Notes: a model not told the origin generated them from the letters alone. DNA of 64,000 nucleotides from Pseudomonadota bacterium (GCA_023451735.1 JAEXYH010000071.1:167335-231334); one strand, 5' to 3'. Positions 43,906 through 53,479 are shown, counted from the first letter of the stretch. Numbers and translations: made by a program.

Positions 43906-44796
43906 ATGTCGTCGGAATCCTCTTTGTTCAGCCACCGCTGGCTGCCGCTGCTTCTGGTGGCGCCGCTGATGCTGTTGATCGTGCTGTTCTTTTATGTGCC
44001 GGTCTTCCAGGCCTTCTACTGGTCGTTCTTCCTTGAGCAGCCGTTTGGCGGCGGTTCGGAATTCGTCGGCTTCCAGAATTTCCAGCGCGTGCTTGCCGAT
44101 CCCGAATTCTGGGCCGCCACCGGCCGTACCGTCGTCTTCATGCTGACGGCATCATCGCTCGCCGTCGTTGTGCCGCTCATGCTGGCGATTGCCGCCGACC
44201 GAAAGATCGGCCTGTCTTATGCGGCACGTAACATCCTGGTCTGGCCAAAAGGCATTGCCGGCGCTTCGATCGGTGTCGTCTTCGCCTTCATCTTCAATCC
44301 GTTCGTCGGCGTGATGGCGCCGCTTAACACGCTGTTTCCCGGCCTGTGGAATCCCGGCATAGATGGCACCGATGCGTTTATCACGCTGGTGGGCGCGCAT
44401 GTCTGGAGCGGCATTCCGTTCAATTTCGTCATTCTGTTGGCCGGCCTGCGCTCGATACCGCCGACCATGTATCAGGCCGCTGCGATGGATGGTGCAGGCC
44501 CCTGGCGACGCATCTTCGATGTGCAACTGCCGCTGATCATGCCGCAACTGTTCCTCACCTTCGTGCTGGAATTCACCGAAAGCATCACCTCGGTCTTCGC
44601 GCTGATCGACACCATTACCGGCGGCGGTCCGGGCGGTTCGACGACGCTGCTCGTCTATAAGATCTATGTCGACGGTTTCCGCGGCTTCGATCTTTCCGGC
44701 GCTTCCACACAAACGGCCATCTTGATGGTCTTCGTCCTTCTTCTCGCGGCCTGCCAGTTCTTCTTCCTCGGCCGGCGCATCAACTACGAGCGCTGA
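43906..44796 (+). CDS. UgpA-like ABC transporter permease
   Basis: 296 residues from the ATG at 43906 (TAGGGA upstream); an earlier ATG at 43876 has no site. It has six TM helices, the EAA loop (Y-Q-A-A-A-M-D-G-A-G-P-W-R-R) and TITGGGPGGST typical of UgpA. The L-V-W-P-K-G-I-A-G-A-S-I-G segment is a UgpA feature. It pairs with the permease encoded three bases downstream. Confidence 0.92.
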   Translation: MSSESSLFSHRWLPLLLVAPLMLLIVLFFYVPVFQAFYWSFFLEQPFGGGSEFVGFQNFQRVLADPEFWAATGRTVVFMLTASSLAVVVPLMLAIAADRKIGLSYAARNILVWPKGIAGASIGVVFAFIFNPFVGVMAPLNTLFPGLWNPGIDGTDAFITLVGAHVWSGIPFNFVILLAGLRSIPPTMYQAAAMDGAGPWRRIFDVQLPLIMPQLFLTFVLEFTESITSVFALIDTITGGGPGGSTTLLVYKIYVDGFRGFDLSGASTQTAILMVFVLLLAACQFFFLGRRINYER

Positions 44797-44799
44797 GCC

Positions 44800-45717
44800 A
44801 TGGTCGAAAACGCACGCTCCATCAATATCGCTGCCGGCATCCTGCTCGCTATCGGCATTTTCTACATCGTAGGCCCAATCTACCTGACGCTGTCCACAGC
44901 GTCGCAGTCCTATGAATACATGCTGCGCAATGGGCTGGCGTGGGTTCCGGGCACCGAGCTGTTTGCCAATATCGGCAAGGTCATCCACGACACGCGCATT
45001 CCGATCCAGATGCTCAACAGCATGATCGTGGCATTCTCCAATGCGCTCGCCACCTGTGTCCTGTCCTTTCTGTCTGCCTATGCGATCGTCTATTTCCGCA
45101 TCCGCTGGGCGGGCGTGGCCTTCGCGCTGATCCTGGCAACGATCATGCTGCCGCTCGATATCCGGGTGATCACCACCTATCAGGTGGCGGCCAACATTTT
45201 TTCGCCGCTCAATGCGGTTCTGGATTTTACCGGTCTCAACACCCTCATGGCGTCAGTCTTCGGCTCCCCGGTCCAGCTCGAACTCAGCGTGCTCGATACC
45301 CATTTCGGTCTGGTCGCGCCGCTGGTGGCGCATGGCACCGGCACGTTCCTGTTTCGCCAGTTTTTCCTGACACTACCGAAAGACCTGTTCAAGGCAGCGC
45401 GCATGGATGGGGCGGGGCCGATCCGGTTCCTCATCGATATCCTTCTGCCGCTCGCCCGCACCAGTTTTGCCTCGCTGTTCGTGCTCACCTTCCTTAGCGG
45501 CTGGACGCAATATCTGTGGCCGCTGGTCGGCGCCTCGACGCCCGACATGCAGACCGCAGTCGTTGGCCTTGCTCGCCTTGTGCCGGATGCAGACGGCCAG
45601 GTGCCCGATTTTCCGATGATCATGGCCGGCGCCGTGCTCGTCTCCCTCGTTCCACTGACGATGATCGCTCTGCTGCAGCGTTTTCTCGTTCAGGGCCTCG
45701 TTCTTTCGGAGAAATGA
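44800..45717 (+). CDS. UgpE-like ABC transporter permease
   Basis: 305 residues, six TM segments. The EAA loop is F-K-A-A-R-M-D-G-A-G-P-I-R-F-L, and the stretch LSGWTQYLWPLVGASTPDMQT resembles UgpE. It begins three bases after the UgpA-like stop and is followed four bases later by the ATPase gene, so the operon is tightly packed. Confidence 0.92.
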   Translation: MVENARSINIAAGILLAIGIFYIVGPIYLTLSTASQSYEYMLRNGLAWVPGTELFANIGKVIHDTRIPIQMLNSMIVAFSNALATCVLSFLSAYAIVYFRIRWAGVAFALILATIMLPLDIRVITTYQVAANIFSPLNAVLDFTGLNTLMASVFGSPVQLELSVLDTHFGLVAPLVAHGTGTFLFRQFFLTLPKDLFKAARMDGAGPIRFLIDILLPLARTSFASLFVLTFLSGWTQYLWPLVGASTPDMQTAVVGLARLVPDADGQVPDFPMIMAGAVLVSLVPLTMIALLQRFLVQGLVLSEK

Positions 45718-45721
45718 TCCC

Positions 45722-46852
45722 ATGACCGCCATCGACACAGCCATCCGCGCCGCCGCGGCAGATATCGAGCTCATCGGCGTCACCAAGTCCTATGACGCCA
45801 AAAACACCATCATCCCGCCGATCGATGTAACGCTGCGCCCCGGCGAATTCACCGTCGTGCTCGGCCCATCGGGCTGCGGCAAGTCCACGCTGTTGCAGAT
45901 GATCGCGGGCCTTGAGCGCGTGTCCGGCGGCAGGATCGTCATCGGCGGGCGCGAGGTGCAGGATCTGGAACCGAAACATCGCGGCTGCGCCATGGTGTTC
46001 CAGAATTATGCGCTTTATCCGCATATGACGGTCGCCGAAAACATGGCCTATAGCCTCAAGGTCGCCGGTGTTTCGAAAGCCGCCCGCGCAGAGCGTGTCG
46101 CCAGAGTGGCCAAGATGCTCGGCCTTGCCGATTTTCTCGAGCGCAAGCCAAGCCAGCTTTCAGGCGGCCAGCGTCAGCGTGTTGCGATCGGGCGCGCCAT
46201 CATCCGCGAGCCGGGCGTGCTCCTGTTCGACGAGCCACTCTCCAACCTCGATGCGCAGCTGCGTCAGGACATGCGCGTCGAGCTAGCCGAACTGCACCGC
46301 CGTATCGGCGCAACCAGCATCTTCGTCACCCACGATCAGGTCGAGGCGATGACGCTTGCCGACCGTATCCTCATTCTCAACAAGGGCCACCTTGAACAGT
46401 TCGATACACCGAAGGCGATCTATCACAATCCGGCCTCGGTCTTCGTCGCCAAATTCATCGGTTCGCCGCCGATGAATATTCTGGACGTGACGGGCGACGG
46501 TTCCGTGCTGCGGCTGGCTGACGGTCAGGTTGTCGCGAGCTATGCCGGCAAGGGCAATTTCCAGCTCGGCATTCGCCCGGAAGATATTGCCGTCAATGAC
46601 GGCGGCTCGATCAAGACGGAAATCCGTTACCGAGAGGATCTCGGTTCGCATGAAATCCTCGAAACGAAGATTGCCGAACAAAATCTGCGGATCGCTATGC
46701 CCTTCGGCGTCGAGATCGACACGGGGCAGGCGCTGTCGCTGTCCTTCCCGCAGGCTCGCCTGCATCTCTTCGACGGCGAAACCGGTCGCGCCATTTCCGG
46801 CGCCTTCGGGAATGCAAAATCCCCATCTGCAGCAATGAAAGAATACCAGTGA
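45722..46852 (+). CDS. UgpC-like ABC transporter ATP-binding protein
   Basis: 376 residues: Walker [10 protein letters not shown] (48-56), [20 protein letters not shown] (146-153), Walker B LLFDE (167-171), H-loop VTHDQVEAM, then a MalK-type C-terminal domain. GGAGAAATG precedes the start. In E. coli the UgpC C-terminal domain is the target of PhoU-type inhibition; nothing here shows this directly. Its stop overlaps the GTG start of the first phosphodiesterase. Confidence 0.93.
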   Translation: MTAIDTAIRAAAADIELIGVTKSYDAKNTIIPPIDVTLRPGEFTVVLGPSGCGKSTLLQMIAGLERVSGGRIVIGGREVQDLEPKHRGCAMVFQNYALYPHMTVAENMAYSLKVAGVSKAARAERVARVAKMLGLADFLERKPSQLSGGQRQRVAIGRAIIREPGVLLFDEPLSNLDAQLRQDMRVELAELHRRIGATSIFVTHDQVEAMTLADRILILNKGHLEQFDTPKAIYHNPASVFVAKFIGSPPMNILDVTGDGSVLRLADGQVVASYAGKGNFQLGIRPEDIAVNDGGSIKTEIRYREDLGSHEILETKIAEQNLRIAMPFGVEIDTGQALSLSFPQARLHLFDGETGRAISGAFGNAKSPSAAMKEYQ

Positions 46853-47679
46853 ACTACAGGGATTTTATTGCCGACAAGACACGGGATTGCGCCGTGGTCG
46901 CGCATCGCGGTATCTGGTGCCACGCGCCGGAAAACAGCCTCCTCGCCGTCGAGCGGGCGATTGCCGCAGGCTATGACGCAGTGGAGATCGACATTCGCCG
47001 CAGCGCCGATGGCGGCTTATTTCTGCTGCATGACGAGACACTGGAGCGGATGACCGGGCTTGACCAGCGTCCGGAAACGCTGACCTCGAACGATCTTGCG
47101 GTGCTGCGCCTGCGCAATCGCGGTGGCGGCGATGACAATGCCCTCACGCTGGAAAGGCTAGCAAGCCTTGCCGAGGTGTTCGAATTGACGCGTGGCCGGA
47201 TATTCCTTCATCTCGACGTCAAGGAGCGGGAGGTGATCCCGGAAGTGATCGCTCTCGCCAAGGCCATGGACGTCGATCATCAGGTCGATTTCTGGGCCGC
47301 GTTGAAAACACGCAAGGATCTCGACTGGATCCGCGACACGATCCTGCCGCATGACGTGTTGTTCCTGGCCAAGACCCGGCTCAACGTTCCGGGTGCCGCC
47401 ACGCAGCTGGCGCTACTCGAGCAGCTGTCACCGAGTATCTGCGAAATCTATTTCGACGCGCTCAGTGAGCTTTCAGCCGTCGAAAAAATCATCCGTAACA
47501 CCGGCATGGCGCTGTGGGTCAACACGCTCGACAGCGTTGCCTGCGCCGGTTTTGCCGATACCGCTGCCCTTGCCGATCCCGATGCCGTCTGGGGAAGGCT
47601 GATCGATGCCGGCATCTCGGTCATCCAGACCGATGAGGCGGCGGCTCTCAAATCCTATCTTGCGGCCCGCCGCAGCTGA
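46849..47679 (+). CDS. Glycerophosphodiester phosphodiesterase family protein (first of tandem pair)
   Basis: 276 residues with the GDPD fold, hydrolysing glycerophosphodiesters to glycerol-3-phosphate and an alcohol. Active-site residues are His19-Arg20 (AHRG), Glu28-Asn29 (APENS), Glu46/Asp48 (AVEIDIRRS) and His61-Asp62 (LLHDE). There is no signal peptide, so it works in the cytoplasm on imported substrate, like UgpQ. The start is a GTG overlapping the UgpC-like stop (GTGA). It shares its layout and much of its sequence with the next gene, a tandem duplicate. Bacterial proteins of this pair type may have split head-group preferences. Confidence 0.9.
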   Translation: MNYRDFIADKTRDCAVVAHRGIWCHAPENSLLAVERAIAAGYDAVEIDIRRSADGGLFLLHDETLERMTGLDQRPETLTSNDLAVLRLRNRGGGDDNALTLERLASLAEVFELTRGRIFLHLDVKEREVIPEVIALAKAMDVDHQVDFWAALKTRKDLDWIRDTILPHDVLFLAKTRLNVPGAATQLALLEQLSPSICEIYFDALSELSAVEKIIRNTGMALWVNTLDSVACAGFADTAALADPDAVWGRLIDAGISVIQTDEAAALKSYLAARRS

Positions 47680-47702
47680 CTGACCTCCAAGGAAAATGTG
47701 AA

Positions 47703-48533
47703 ATGACGCATTACGCAGACTATATAGCCGACCAAAAACGCGATCCCGCCATCGTTGCCCATCGCGGCGCCTGGCATGGCGCGCCGGAAAACAGCCTTGC
47801 GGCCATTGAACGGGCGATCGCCGTCGGTGCAGACGTCGTCGAACTCGATATCCGCAAGAGCGCCGATGGCGAGCTGTTCATCATGCATGACGACACGCTG
47901 TTGCGTATGGCCGGTATCGATCGCGACGCCGAAACCTTCACCATGGCGGAGTTGCAGGCGATTGCGCTGCGCGAGGACGACGGCGGCGAGCATCGCGCAA
48001 CGACCGACCAGCGCATTCCGACGCTGAAGCAGGCGCTGGAAATCATTCGCGGCCGCATCTTTGCCGATCTCGATCTCAAGGATCGCGGCCTGTTCTCCGA
48101 AGTTGCCGCCTGCGCCCGCGAGATGAATGCCGCATCCTATGTCGACCTGAAGACCCGCGTCATGACCCGTGAAGAACTCGACTGGGTGCGTGCGCAGGAC
48201 ATCGAAGGCGTCGCCTTCATGGCGATGTCCAGGTTCACGGCCGAGGGCATCCTGGACACGATGGCGCTATTGTCGGACATCAAGCCCTTCATGTGCGAAA
48301 TCCGCTTTGACCGGCTGGCGACAATCGAGCAAAACCGCCAGATGTTCCAGGATGCCAACATGGCACTGTGGACCAACACACTCAATATGGAAGCCAGCGG
48401 CGAATGGGTGGACAAGACGGCGCTCATTGATCCCGACCATATCTGGGGCACCTTGATGAATGCCGGTATCAGCGTTTTCCAGACGGACGAGCCGGAAGCG
48501 CTGAAAGCCTATCTGGAGGGGCGCCGCGCATGA
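47703..48533 (+). CDS. Glycerophosphodiester phosphodiesterase family protein (second of tandem pair)
   Basis: 276 residues, the same length as its neighbour and with matching motifs: His20-Arg21, Glu29-Asn30, Glu47/Asp49 and His62-Asp63. The N-termini (Y-x-D-Y/F-I-A-D) and C-termini (D-A-G-I-S-V-x-Q-T-D-E) are nearly shared, so a local duplication is clear. AAGGA precedes the ATG. Conservation of both active sites implies that both are used, presumably on different diesters or at different steps. It overlaps the phosphatase-family gene by four bases. Confidence 0.9.
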   Translation: MTHYADYIADQKRDPAIVAHRGAWHGAPENSLAAIERAIAVGADVVELDIRKSADGELFIMHDDTLLRMAGIDRDAETFTMAELQAIALREDDGGEHRATTDQRIPTLKQALEIIRGRIFADLDLKDRGLFSEVAACAREMNAASYVDLKTRVMTREELDWVRAQDIEGVAFMAMSRFTAEGILDTMALLSDIKPFMCEIRFDRLATIEQNRQMFQDANMALWTNTLNMEASGEWVDKTALIDPDHIWGTLMNAGISVFQTDEPEALKAYLEGRRA

Positions 48534-49357
48534 AAACAGTCAGCGACGCGCTTCTCGATGAACTGATGGGCTATATGCGCGAGGCGGCGGCAGGAGAAAT
48601 CCTGCCACGGTTCCGGTCCGTGACCTCTGACACCATTCGCGCCAAGACGATGGCGGACGATATCGTGACGGATGCCGATATCGCCTCCGAGCGCCTGATC
48701 AGCGAAAGGCTGAAGGCGCGCCTACCCGGCATCGCCGTGATTGGTGAAGAGGCGGCTTCGGATGATGTGTCCATTCTGGCAAGGCTCGCGGAGGCAGACC
48801 TTGCCGCCGTTATCGATCCGGTCGACGGAACCTGGCATTTTGCCCATGGCACGCCGATGTTCGGCAGCATTCTCGCCATCGTTTCCGGAGGGAAAACCAT
48901 CGCCGGTATCATTCATTACCCGGTTCTGAACGATTTTATGGTGGCGCGACCCGGGCAAGGTGCCTGGCATGTCGGTGCGAATGGTTCGAGCACACGTCTG
49001 TCCGTTGCCGCACCAGGGCCGGTCGACGAGATGCATGGCTTCATTCCGCTCCATATGTTCGATCCGGATTTGCGCGCGGAGCTGGCACCGCGCATGCTGA
49101 AATTCCTCCGCGTCACCACATGGCGCTGCTCGGCGTGGGAATACCGGATGCTGACAACCGGCGCGATGAGCTTTTGCCTCAACGAGAGCCTGAAACCTTG
49201 GGACCATGCTGCCGGTGTCCTCATCCACTCGGAGGCTGGCGGTTATGCTGCGACGATGGACGGAGAACTGTATAAGCCAACCATGACCAAGGGACATCTT
49301 CTGGCGGCGCCGGACAAGCGTTCGTGGGCTGACGTGCACCATGCCATATCTTGCTGA
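48530..49357 (+). CDS. Inositol monophosphatase-family phosphatase
   Basis: 275 residues with the three metal-binding motifs of the family: GEE (72-74, Glu73), DPVDGT (96-101) and WDHAAG (224-229, Asp225). It removes phosphate from a sugar or polyol phosphate in a Mg2+-dependent way; relatives act on inositol-1-phosphate, histidinol phosphate or fructose bisphosphate. It is translationally coupled (ATGA) to the phosphodiesterase gene. The simplest reading is that the operon imports a glycerophospho-polyol, for example glycerophosphoinositol, splits it and dephosphorylates the polyol phosphate. The substrate is inference. Confidence 0.88.
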   Translation: MKTVSDALLDELMGYMREAAAGEILPRFRSVTSDTIRAKTMADDIVTDADIASERLISERLKARLPGIAVIGEEAASDDVSILARLAEADLAAVIDPVDGTWHFAHGTPMFGSILAIVSGGKTIAGIIHYPVLNDFMVARPGQGAWHVGANGSSTRLSVAAPGPVDEMHGFIPLHMFDPDLRAELAPRMLKFLRVTTWRCSAWEYRMLTTGAMSFCLNESLKPWDHAAGVLIHSEAGGYAATMDGELYKPTMTKGHLLAAPDKRSWADVHHAISC

Positions 49358-49372
49358 TGCCGGGGGCATCAG
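49354..49372 (+). terminator. Hairpin at the end of the first Ugp-like operon
   Basis: A perfect 8-bp stem (CTGATGCC with GGCATCAG) and GGG loop overlaps the phosphatase stop codon. No T-run follows, so it may be a transcript-stabilising hairpin or a weak terminator. Confidence 0.4.
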
Positions 49373-49725
49373 ACCATACTATGCGCAGATATCCGGACCA
49401 ATTTTTCATCGCTGATCTAACGGGTAGGGATCGGCGTTTGTCCTCTTAGAGAACGACGCGAGAAATGGTCGTAGAGCATCATGAATGCGATGAAGCGGAC
49501 CGGCTTGCCGTTAGATCGCTTATTCAATGACACTCGGGGATTTGAGCCAAGACGGTTGTCGAATCGATGCTTCGATCTCTCGCAACAATTGGTCGGAACA
49601 CCGTCCATTTCAAAATTCTGCATTAGTTCACATCAGTCACCAAATCTTTGCGCGGGGTTCACGAAACTGTCGCTTGTGATTGCTACATCGCCGTTATTGC
49701 AATTATTTTTGCACAGGAGATACGG
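49373..49725. promoter_or_regulatory. Upstream region of the second Ugp-like operon
   Basis: No gene is supported in this 353-bp gap. A TGCAA-N6-TTGCA dyad (49698-49713) lies just before the ribosome-binding site of the next gene and is a candidate operator, possibly for the RpiR protein at 54542. I cannot assign a clear promoter. Confidence 0.35.
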
Positions 49726-50985
49726 ATGTCACAGAAATTGCAGATCACTCTCGCGGCCAGCGTCATTGCTCTTATTGCCAGCGGCGGCGCGGCCGAGGCA
49801 GCGACAGCCGTTAAGTTCTGGCACAGCTTTAACAAGTCCAATGGCGAAGCACTCGACAAGGTCATCGCCGGCTTTGAGGCCGCTAATCCGAATATCGATA
49901 TCGAAGCCGAATATGTCGGCAACTACAACGACATCATTGCCAAGCTGCAGGCCGCCATTCCGGCTCGCCGCGCACCGGATGCCGTAATCCTCGAAGTCAC
50001 GCGTTATGGTCTGTTTGCGAACAATAACCTGCTGACCAATCTGACCCCCTATTTCGATGCCGATCCGTTGAAGGATGATCTTTACGACTACGCCCGCGAA
50101 GTCGGCGTGATCGATGGAAAGAATTACGTCGTGCCGTTCAACTCCTCAACGCCGGTCCTTTACTTCAATAAAGACATCTTCGCCCGCGCCGGCCTTCCCG
50201 CCGATACCCCCCTCAAGACGTTCGAGGATATCACGGCTGCCGCCAAGACGATCAACGAGAAGCTCGGTTCGGAAGGCATTTCCGGCATTGCGGCACCTGG
50301 ACAGTTTGCCCGCTGGGGTATCGTGATGGCCAATGACAGCGAAATGGTTGATCCGATGACCGGTGAAATCTTGCTCGACAAGCCGAACACGATCGAGGCC
50401 TATCAGTGGATGGCATCGCTCGTGAAGGATGACAAGGTCGCTTCGCCCGATGGCGTGACCGACGAGGACAATGGCCGTGATGCCTTCCTCGCCAAGAAGG
50501 TGGGCATCATGATGAACTCGACCGGCAATTATGTCGGCGCCAAAAAGGCACTCGGCGATGAACTTGCCGTCCGCCCGATGCCCTGCAACAAGGCCTGCTC
50601 TGTTCCGATCGGCGGCGCCGGTATCGGCATCATGTCGACATCGGCAAAGGACGTGCAGGACGCGGCATACAAGTTCATCAGCTATGCCGCATCGCCCGAG
50701 GCCAACGCCACGTGGTTTGCCGGCACCGGTTATCTTCCGATCAACAAAAAGAGCGCCACTCTGCCGGTCGCCAAGGAAGCGCTGGCAACACAGCCAGGCA
50801 TCGACGTGGCGATCGAATCCCTGCCCGTCGCCCACGGTCGTGCACGCACTACGGTTGTGACCTGGATGCGCACCACCGAATACAAGACGTGGGAAGCCAT
50901 GGCGCTCGGTCAGGCCAATGTTGACGAAACCATGAAGGACTTCGCGGCGCGGACGCGCTCTGAAGAAAAACGCGCCGGCAACTGA
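49726..50985 (+). CDS. UgpB-like ABC transporter substrate-binding protein (second system)
   Basis: 419 residues from the ATG at 49726 (AGGAG upstream). The frame stays open 78 bases further, but without a start site. The signal peptide ends near GGAAEA-AT (about residue 25). The mature start VKFWHSFNKSNGEALDKVIAGFEAANP and the P-F-N-S-S-T-P-V-L-Y-F-N-K and M-M-N-S-T-G-N-Y motifs match glycerol-3-phosphate-type receptors. It is only distantly similar to the receptor at 42526, so the two systems are not a recent duplication and probably bind different diesters. Confidence 0.9.
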   Translation: MSQKLQITLAASVIALIASGGAAEAATAVKFWHSFNKSNGEALDKVIAGFEAANPNIDIEAEYVGNYNDIIAKLQAAIPARRAPDAVILEVTRYGLFANNNLLTNLTPYFDADPLKDDLYDYAREVGVIDGKNYVVPFNSSTPVLYFNKDIFARAGLPADTPLKTFEDITAAAKTINEKLGSEGISGIAAPGQFARWGIVMANDSEMVDPMTGEILLDKPNTIEAYQWMASLVKDDKVASPDGVTDEDNGRDAFLAKKVGIMMNSTGNYVGAKKALGDELAVRPMPCNKACSVPIGGAGIGIMSTSAKDVQDAAYKFISYAASPEANATWFAGTGYLPINKKSATLPVAKEALATQPGIDVAIESLPVAHGRARTTVVTWMRTTEYKTWEAMALGQANVDETMKDFAARTRSEEKRAGN

Positions 50986-51038
50986 TCCTCTCCGTAAAAG
51001 GGCACCGGCAGATGCTTATGGCATCTGTCGGTGCAGTC

Positions 51039-51914
51039 ATGACGATGTTTCGCAGATTCACGCCCTATCTCTTCGTGGCGCCGCTGATGATCTTCATCGC
51101 GCTGTTCACCTACGTTCCCATTATCGCAAGCTTTAACCTCAGCTTTCGCGAATGGAATTTCCTCACCCCCGACATGCCATTTGTCGGATTTCGTAACTAC
51201 GAGCAGCTGCTCGCTTCCCGCGACCTTTGGAACTCGCTTTGGGTGACGACCCTGTTCGCCGTCCTGTCCGTGCCGCTGCGGCTTGGCCTTGCGCTGGTGA
51301 TTGCCGCCTATCTCGTGCGCGAAACCGTGCATGTGCGGCTGTTGCGCGGCGCATTGTTTCTGCCCTCGGTCGTGTCGACAGTCTCGATCGCGGTAGTTTT
51401 TTCATGGGTGTTCTCGACGGATTACGGCATGGTCAATGCCATCCTCGGCACGTTCGGTCTGGGCAAGGTTCAATGGCTGCAAAATCCGCATCTGGCCCTT
51501 TGGGTGCTGATCTTCGTCAATACATGGAAACAGATCGGCTATGACATCGTCATCTACATTGCCGGCCTGCAGGCAATTCCGCGCGAACTCTATGACGCCG
51601 CAGCCGTCGATGGCGGCAAGCGTCTGCATGTGTTTCGCCGCATCACCATGCCTCTGGTCATGCCGACCACCTATTTCCTCCTGGTGATTTCTGTCATCGA
51701 AGCCTTCCAGGTTTTCACGATCGTCAACGTGATGACGCGCGGCGGGCCGGCGGGCGCAACCGACATGCTGGTCAATCTCCTCTACGAAATCGGCTTCGTG
51801 CTATTCGATATCGGGCGCGGTTCAGCGCTGGCGGTGCTTCTGTTCATCCTGCTGGTCGCTCTCGCCATCCTGAAATCGCGCATCATTGGCCGGAAGGTGC
51901 ATTATGAAGCCTGA
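51039..51914 (+). CDS. UgpA-like ABC transporter permease (second system)
   Basis: About 291 residues, six TM helices. It has the EAA loop (Y-D-A-A-A-V-D-G-G-K-R-L-H-V-F) and TRGGPAGATDML. Start codons at 51012, 51039 and 51045 are all possible and none has a strong ribosome-binding site; 51039 places the first TM at the usual distance. The end overlaps the next permease gene by 11 bases. Confidence 0.9.
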   Translation: MTMFRRFTPYLFVAPLMIFIALFTYVPIIASFNLSFREWNFLTPDMPFVGFRNYEQLLASRDLWNSLWVTTLFAVLSVPLRLGLALVIAAYLVRETVHVRLLRGALFLPSVVSTVSIAVVFSWVFSTDYGMVNAILGTFGLGKVQWLQNPHLALWVLIFVNTWKQIGYDIVIYIAGLQAIPRELYDAAAVDGGKRLHVFRRITMPLVMPTTYFLLVISVIEAFQVFTIVNVMTRGGPAGATDMLVNLLYEIGFVLFDIGRGSALAVLLFILLVALAILKSRIIGRKVHYEA

Positions 51915-52713
51915 GAACCCTTTTCTTGCCGGGCTGGCGGTGGTCGCTGGCCTGCTGTTCCTGTCGCCGGTGCTCTATTCGATCTGGATGTCGTTCCAGA
52001 CGGTGGACGCCTATTACGCCGGCGAACTCGGTTTCACCCTCGACAACTATGCGCGGGCGGTTGGACAATACAATTTCGCGCGCTATCTCCTGAACAGCCT
52101 GATCGTATCCGGACTGGTGACGATACTCGGCATTACCTTCGCCACCATGGCGGCCTACGCGTTCGCTCGGTATTCCTTCAGGGGAGACAATTTCCTGTTC
52201 GCGGCAAGTGTCGCGACATTAATGATCCCGAGCCATATCAGCCTCATCCCTAACTATCTGACGCTGGCAAAGGTCGGGCTTCTTGACAGCTATGCCGGCC
52301 TCATCCTGCCCGCGATTTCCAACGGTTTCGCCGCGTTCTTCCTGCGCCAGTATATTCGCGGCATTCCGAAAGCACTGGATGAGGCGGCTTACATGGATGG
52401 CGCGACATCGCTGCAGGTTCTGTGGCGTATCATCGTGCCGCTGTCGCGTCCGGCCATCGCATCCATGGCGCTCTACATCTTCATTACCGAATGGAACAAC
52501 TATATCTGGCCGCTGGTCGCTGTCGGCAAACAGGATCTCTATACGCTGCAGATCGGCCTTGCCCGCCTTTACCGCATCAATCCCGGTGAAGGCCTGATCG
52601 ACTGGCCTCTGGTCATGGCCGCATCGACGATCACCATTCTTCCCGTTCTCCTCGGCTTCCTTCTGGTGGAGCGCCATCTTGTGCGTGGCATCACCATGGG
52701 TGCCGTCAAGTAA
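51904..52713 (+). CDS. UgpE-like ABC transporter permease (second system)
   Basis: 269 residues from the ATG at 51904 (GGAAGGTG upstream), six TM segments. The EAA loop (L-D-E-A-A-Y-M-D-G-A-T-S-L-Q) is followed by the C-terminal ERHLVRGITMGAVK, standard for MalG/UgpE-type permeases. A phosphodiesterase gene follows 16 bp later. Confidence 0.92.
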   Translation: MKPENPFLAGLAVVAGLLFLSPVLYSIWMSFQTVDAYYAGELGFTLDNYARAVGQYNFARYLLNSLIVSGLVTILGITFATMAAYAFARYSFRGDNFLFAASVATLMIPSHISLIPNYLTLAKVGLLDSYAGLILPAISNGFAAFFLRQYIRGIPKALDEAAYMDGATSLQVLWRIIVPLSRPAIASMALYIFITEWNNYIWPLVAVGKQDLYTLQIGLARLYRINPGEGLIDWPLVMAASTITILPVLLGFLLVERHLVRGITMGAVK

Positions 52714-52729
52714 TCCAGGACATTAAGAC

Positions 52730-53479
52730 ATGACACGCATTGCATCTCATCGCGGCGGCACACTGGAATTCGGTGACAGCACGCCCCACGGCTTTGCCGC
52801 CACTGCCGCAATGTCGCTCGAAGAAGTCGAGTTCGACGTACATCCGACGGCGGACGGTGCAATCGTGGTCCACCATGATCCGACGCTCGACGCCACCACG
52901 GACATGACAGGCACCATTGCCGAAATGACGCTTGCCGAGGTTAAAGCGGCGACGATCCGCTACAGCGCCGGCAGTCACCCGATGACGCTTGAGGAATTAT
53001 GCGCACTCTATGCCGCAAGCCAAGTCAACTTCCGCTGCGAGATCAAGCCGGGTGTTGGAGGCCTTCCTTACCAAGATTTTGTCGAGCGGGTCATCGCGGA
53101 ATTGGAGCGCCATTCCATGCTGGATCGAACAACATTTTCGTCTTTCCTCGTCGCATCCATGGATGAACTCAGACAGGCAAGTACACGGCCGGGGCTCTGG
53201 CTCATAAGTCCCGCGGTCTTGCGGCAACTAGGCCCGGACGCAGTCATCGAGACGGCGATTGCTCATGGAATACTCGAGGTCGGCGTTCACATCGATACCG
53301 CCGATGCGGCCCTGATTGCGAAGGTGCAGGCAGCCGGGCTCGATTTCGGTTGCTGGGCCGCCCATAGTCGGGCGCAGATAACGAAGGCGCTGGACCTCGG
53401 CGTAAAAGTCTTCACGACTGACCGGCCGACGCTTGCGATTGCCGTCCGTGCCGAACATCGAAGGGAGGCATCCATATGA
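52730..53479 (+). CDS. Glycerophosphodiester phosphodiesterase family protein (UgpQ-like, third copy)
   Basis: 249 residues with the GDPD core: His7-Arg8 (SHRGG), Glu34/Asp36 (VEFDVHPT) and His49-Asp50 (VHHDPTLD). The usual P-E-N-T/S turn after HRG is replaced by F-G-D-S-T, an unusual change because the Glu there normally binds the metal; Glu13 or Asp16 may stand in. It has no signal peptide. It sits between the permease and ATPase genes and overlaps the ATPase start by four bases, so it is part of the uptake operon. Sequence similarity to the tandem pair at 46849/47703 is low. Confidence 0.87.
   Translation: MTRIASHRGGTLEFGDSTPHGFAATAAMSLEEVEFDVHPTADGAIVVHHDPTLDATTDMTGTIAEMTLAEVKAATIRYSAGSHPMTLEELCALYAASQVNFRCEIKPGVGGLPYQDFVERVIAELERHSMLDRTTFSSFLVASMDELRQASTRPGLWLISPAVLRQLGPDAVIETAIAHGILEVGVHIDTADAALIAKVQAAGLDFGCWAAHSRAQITKALDLGVKVFTTDRPTLAIAVRAEHRREASI

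Noticed and set aside
49417..49623. 68-codon minus-strand frame in the gap before the second Ugp-like operon
   Set aside because: Composition is not clearly protein-like, no ribosome-binding site, no family match.
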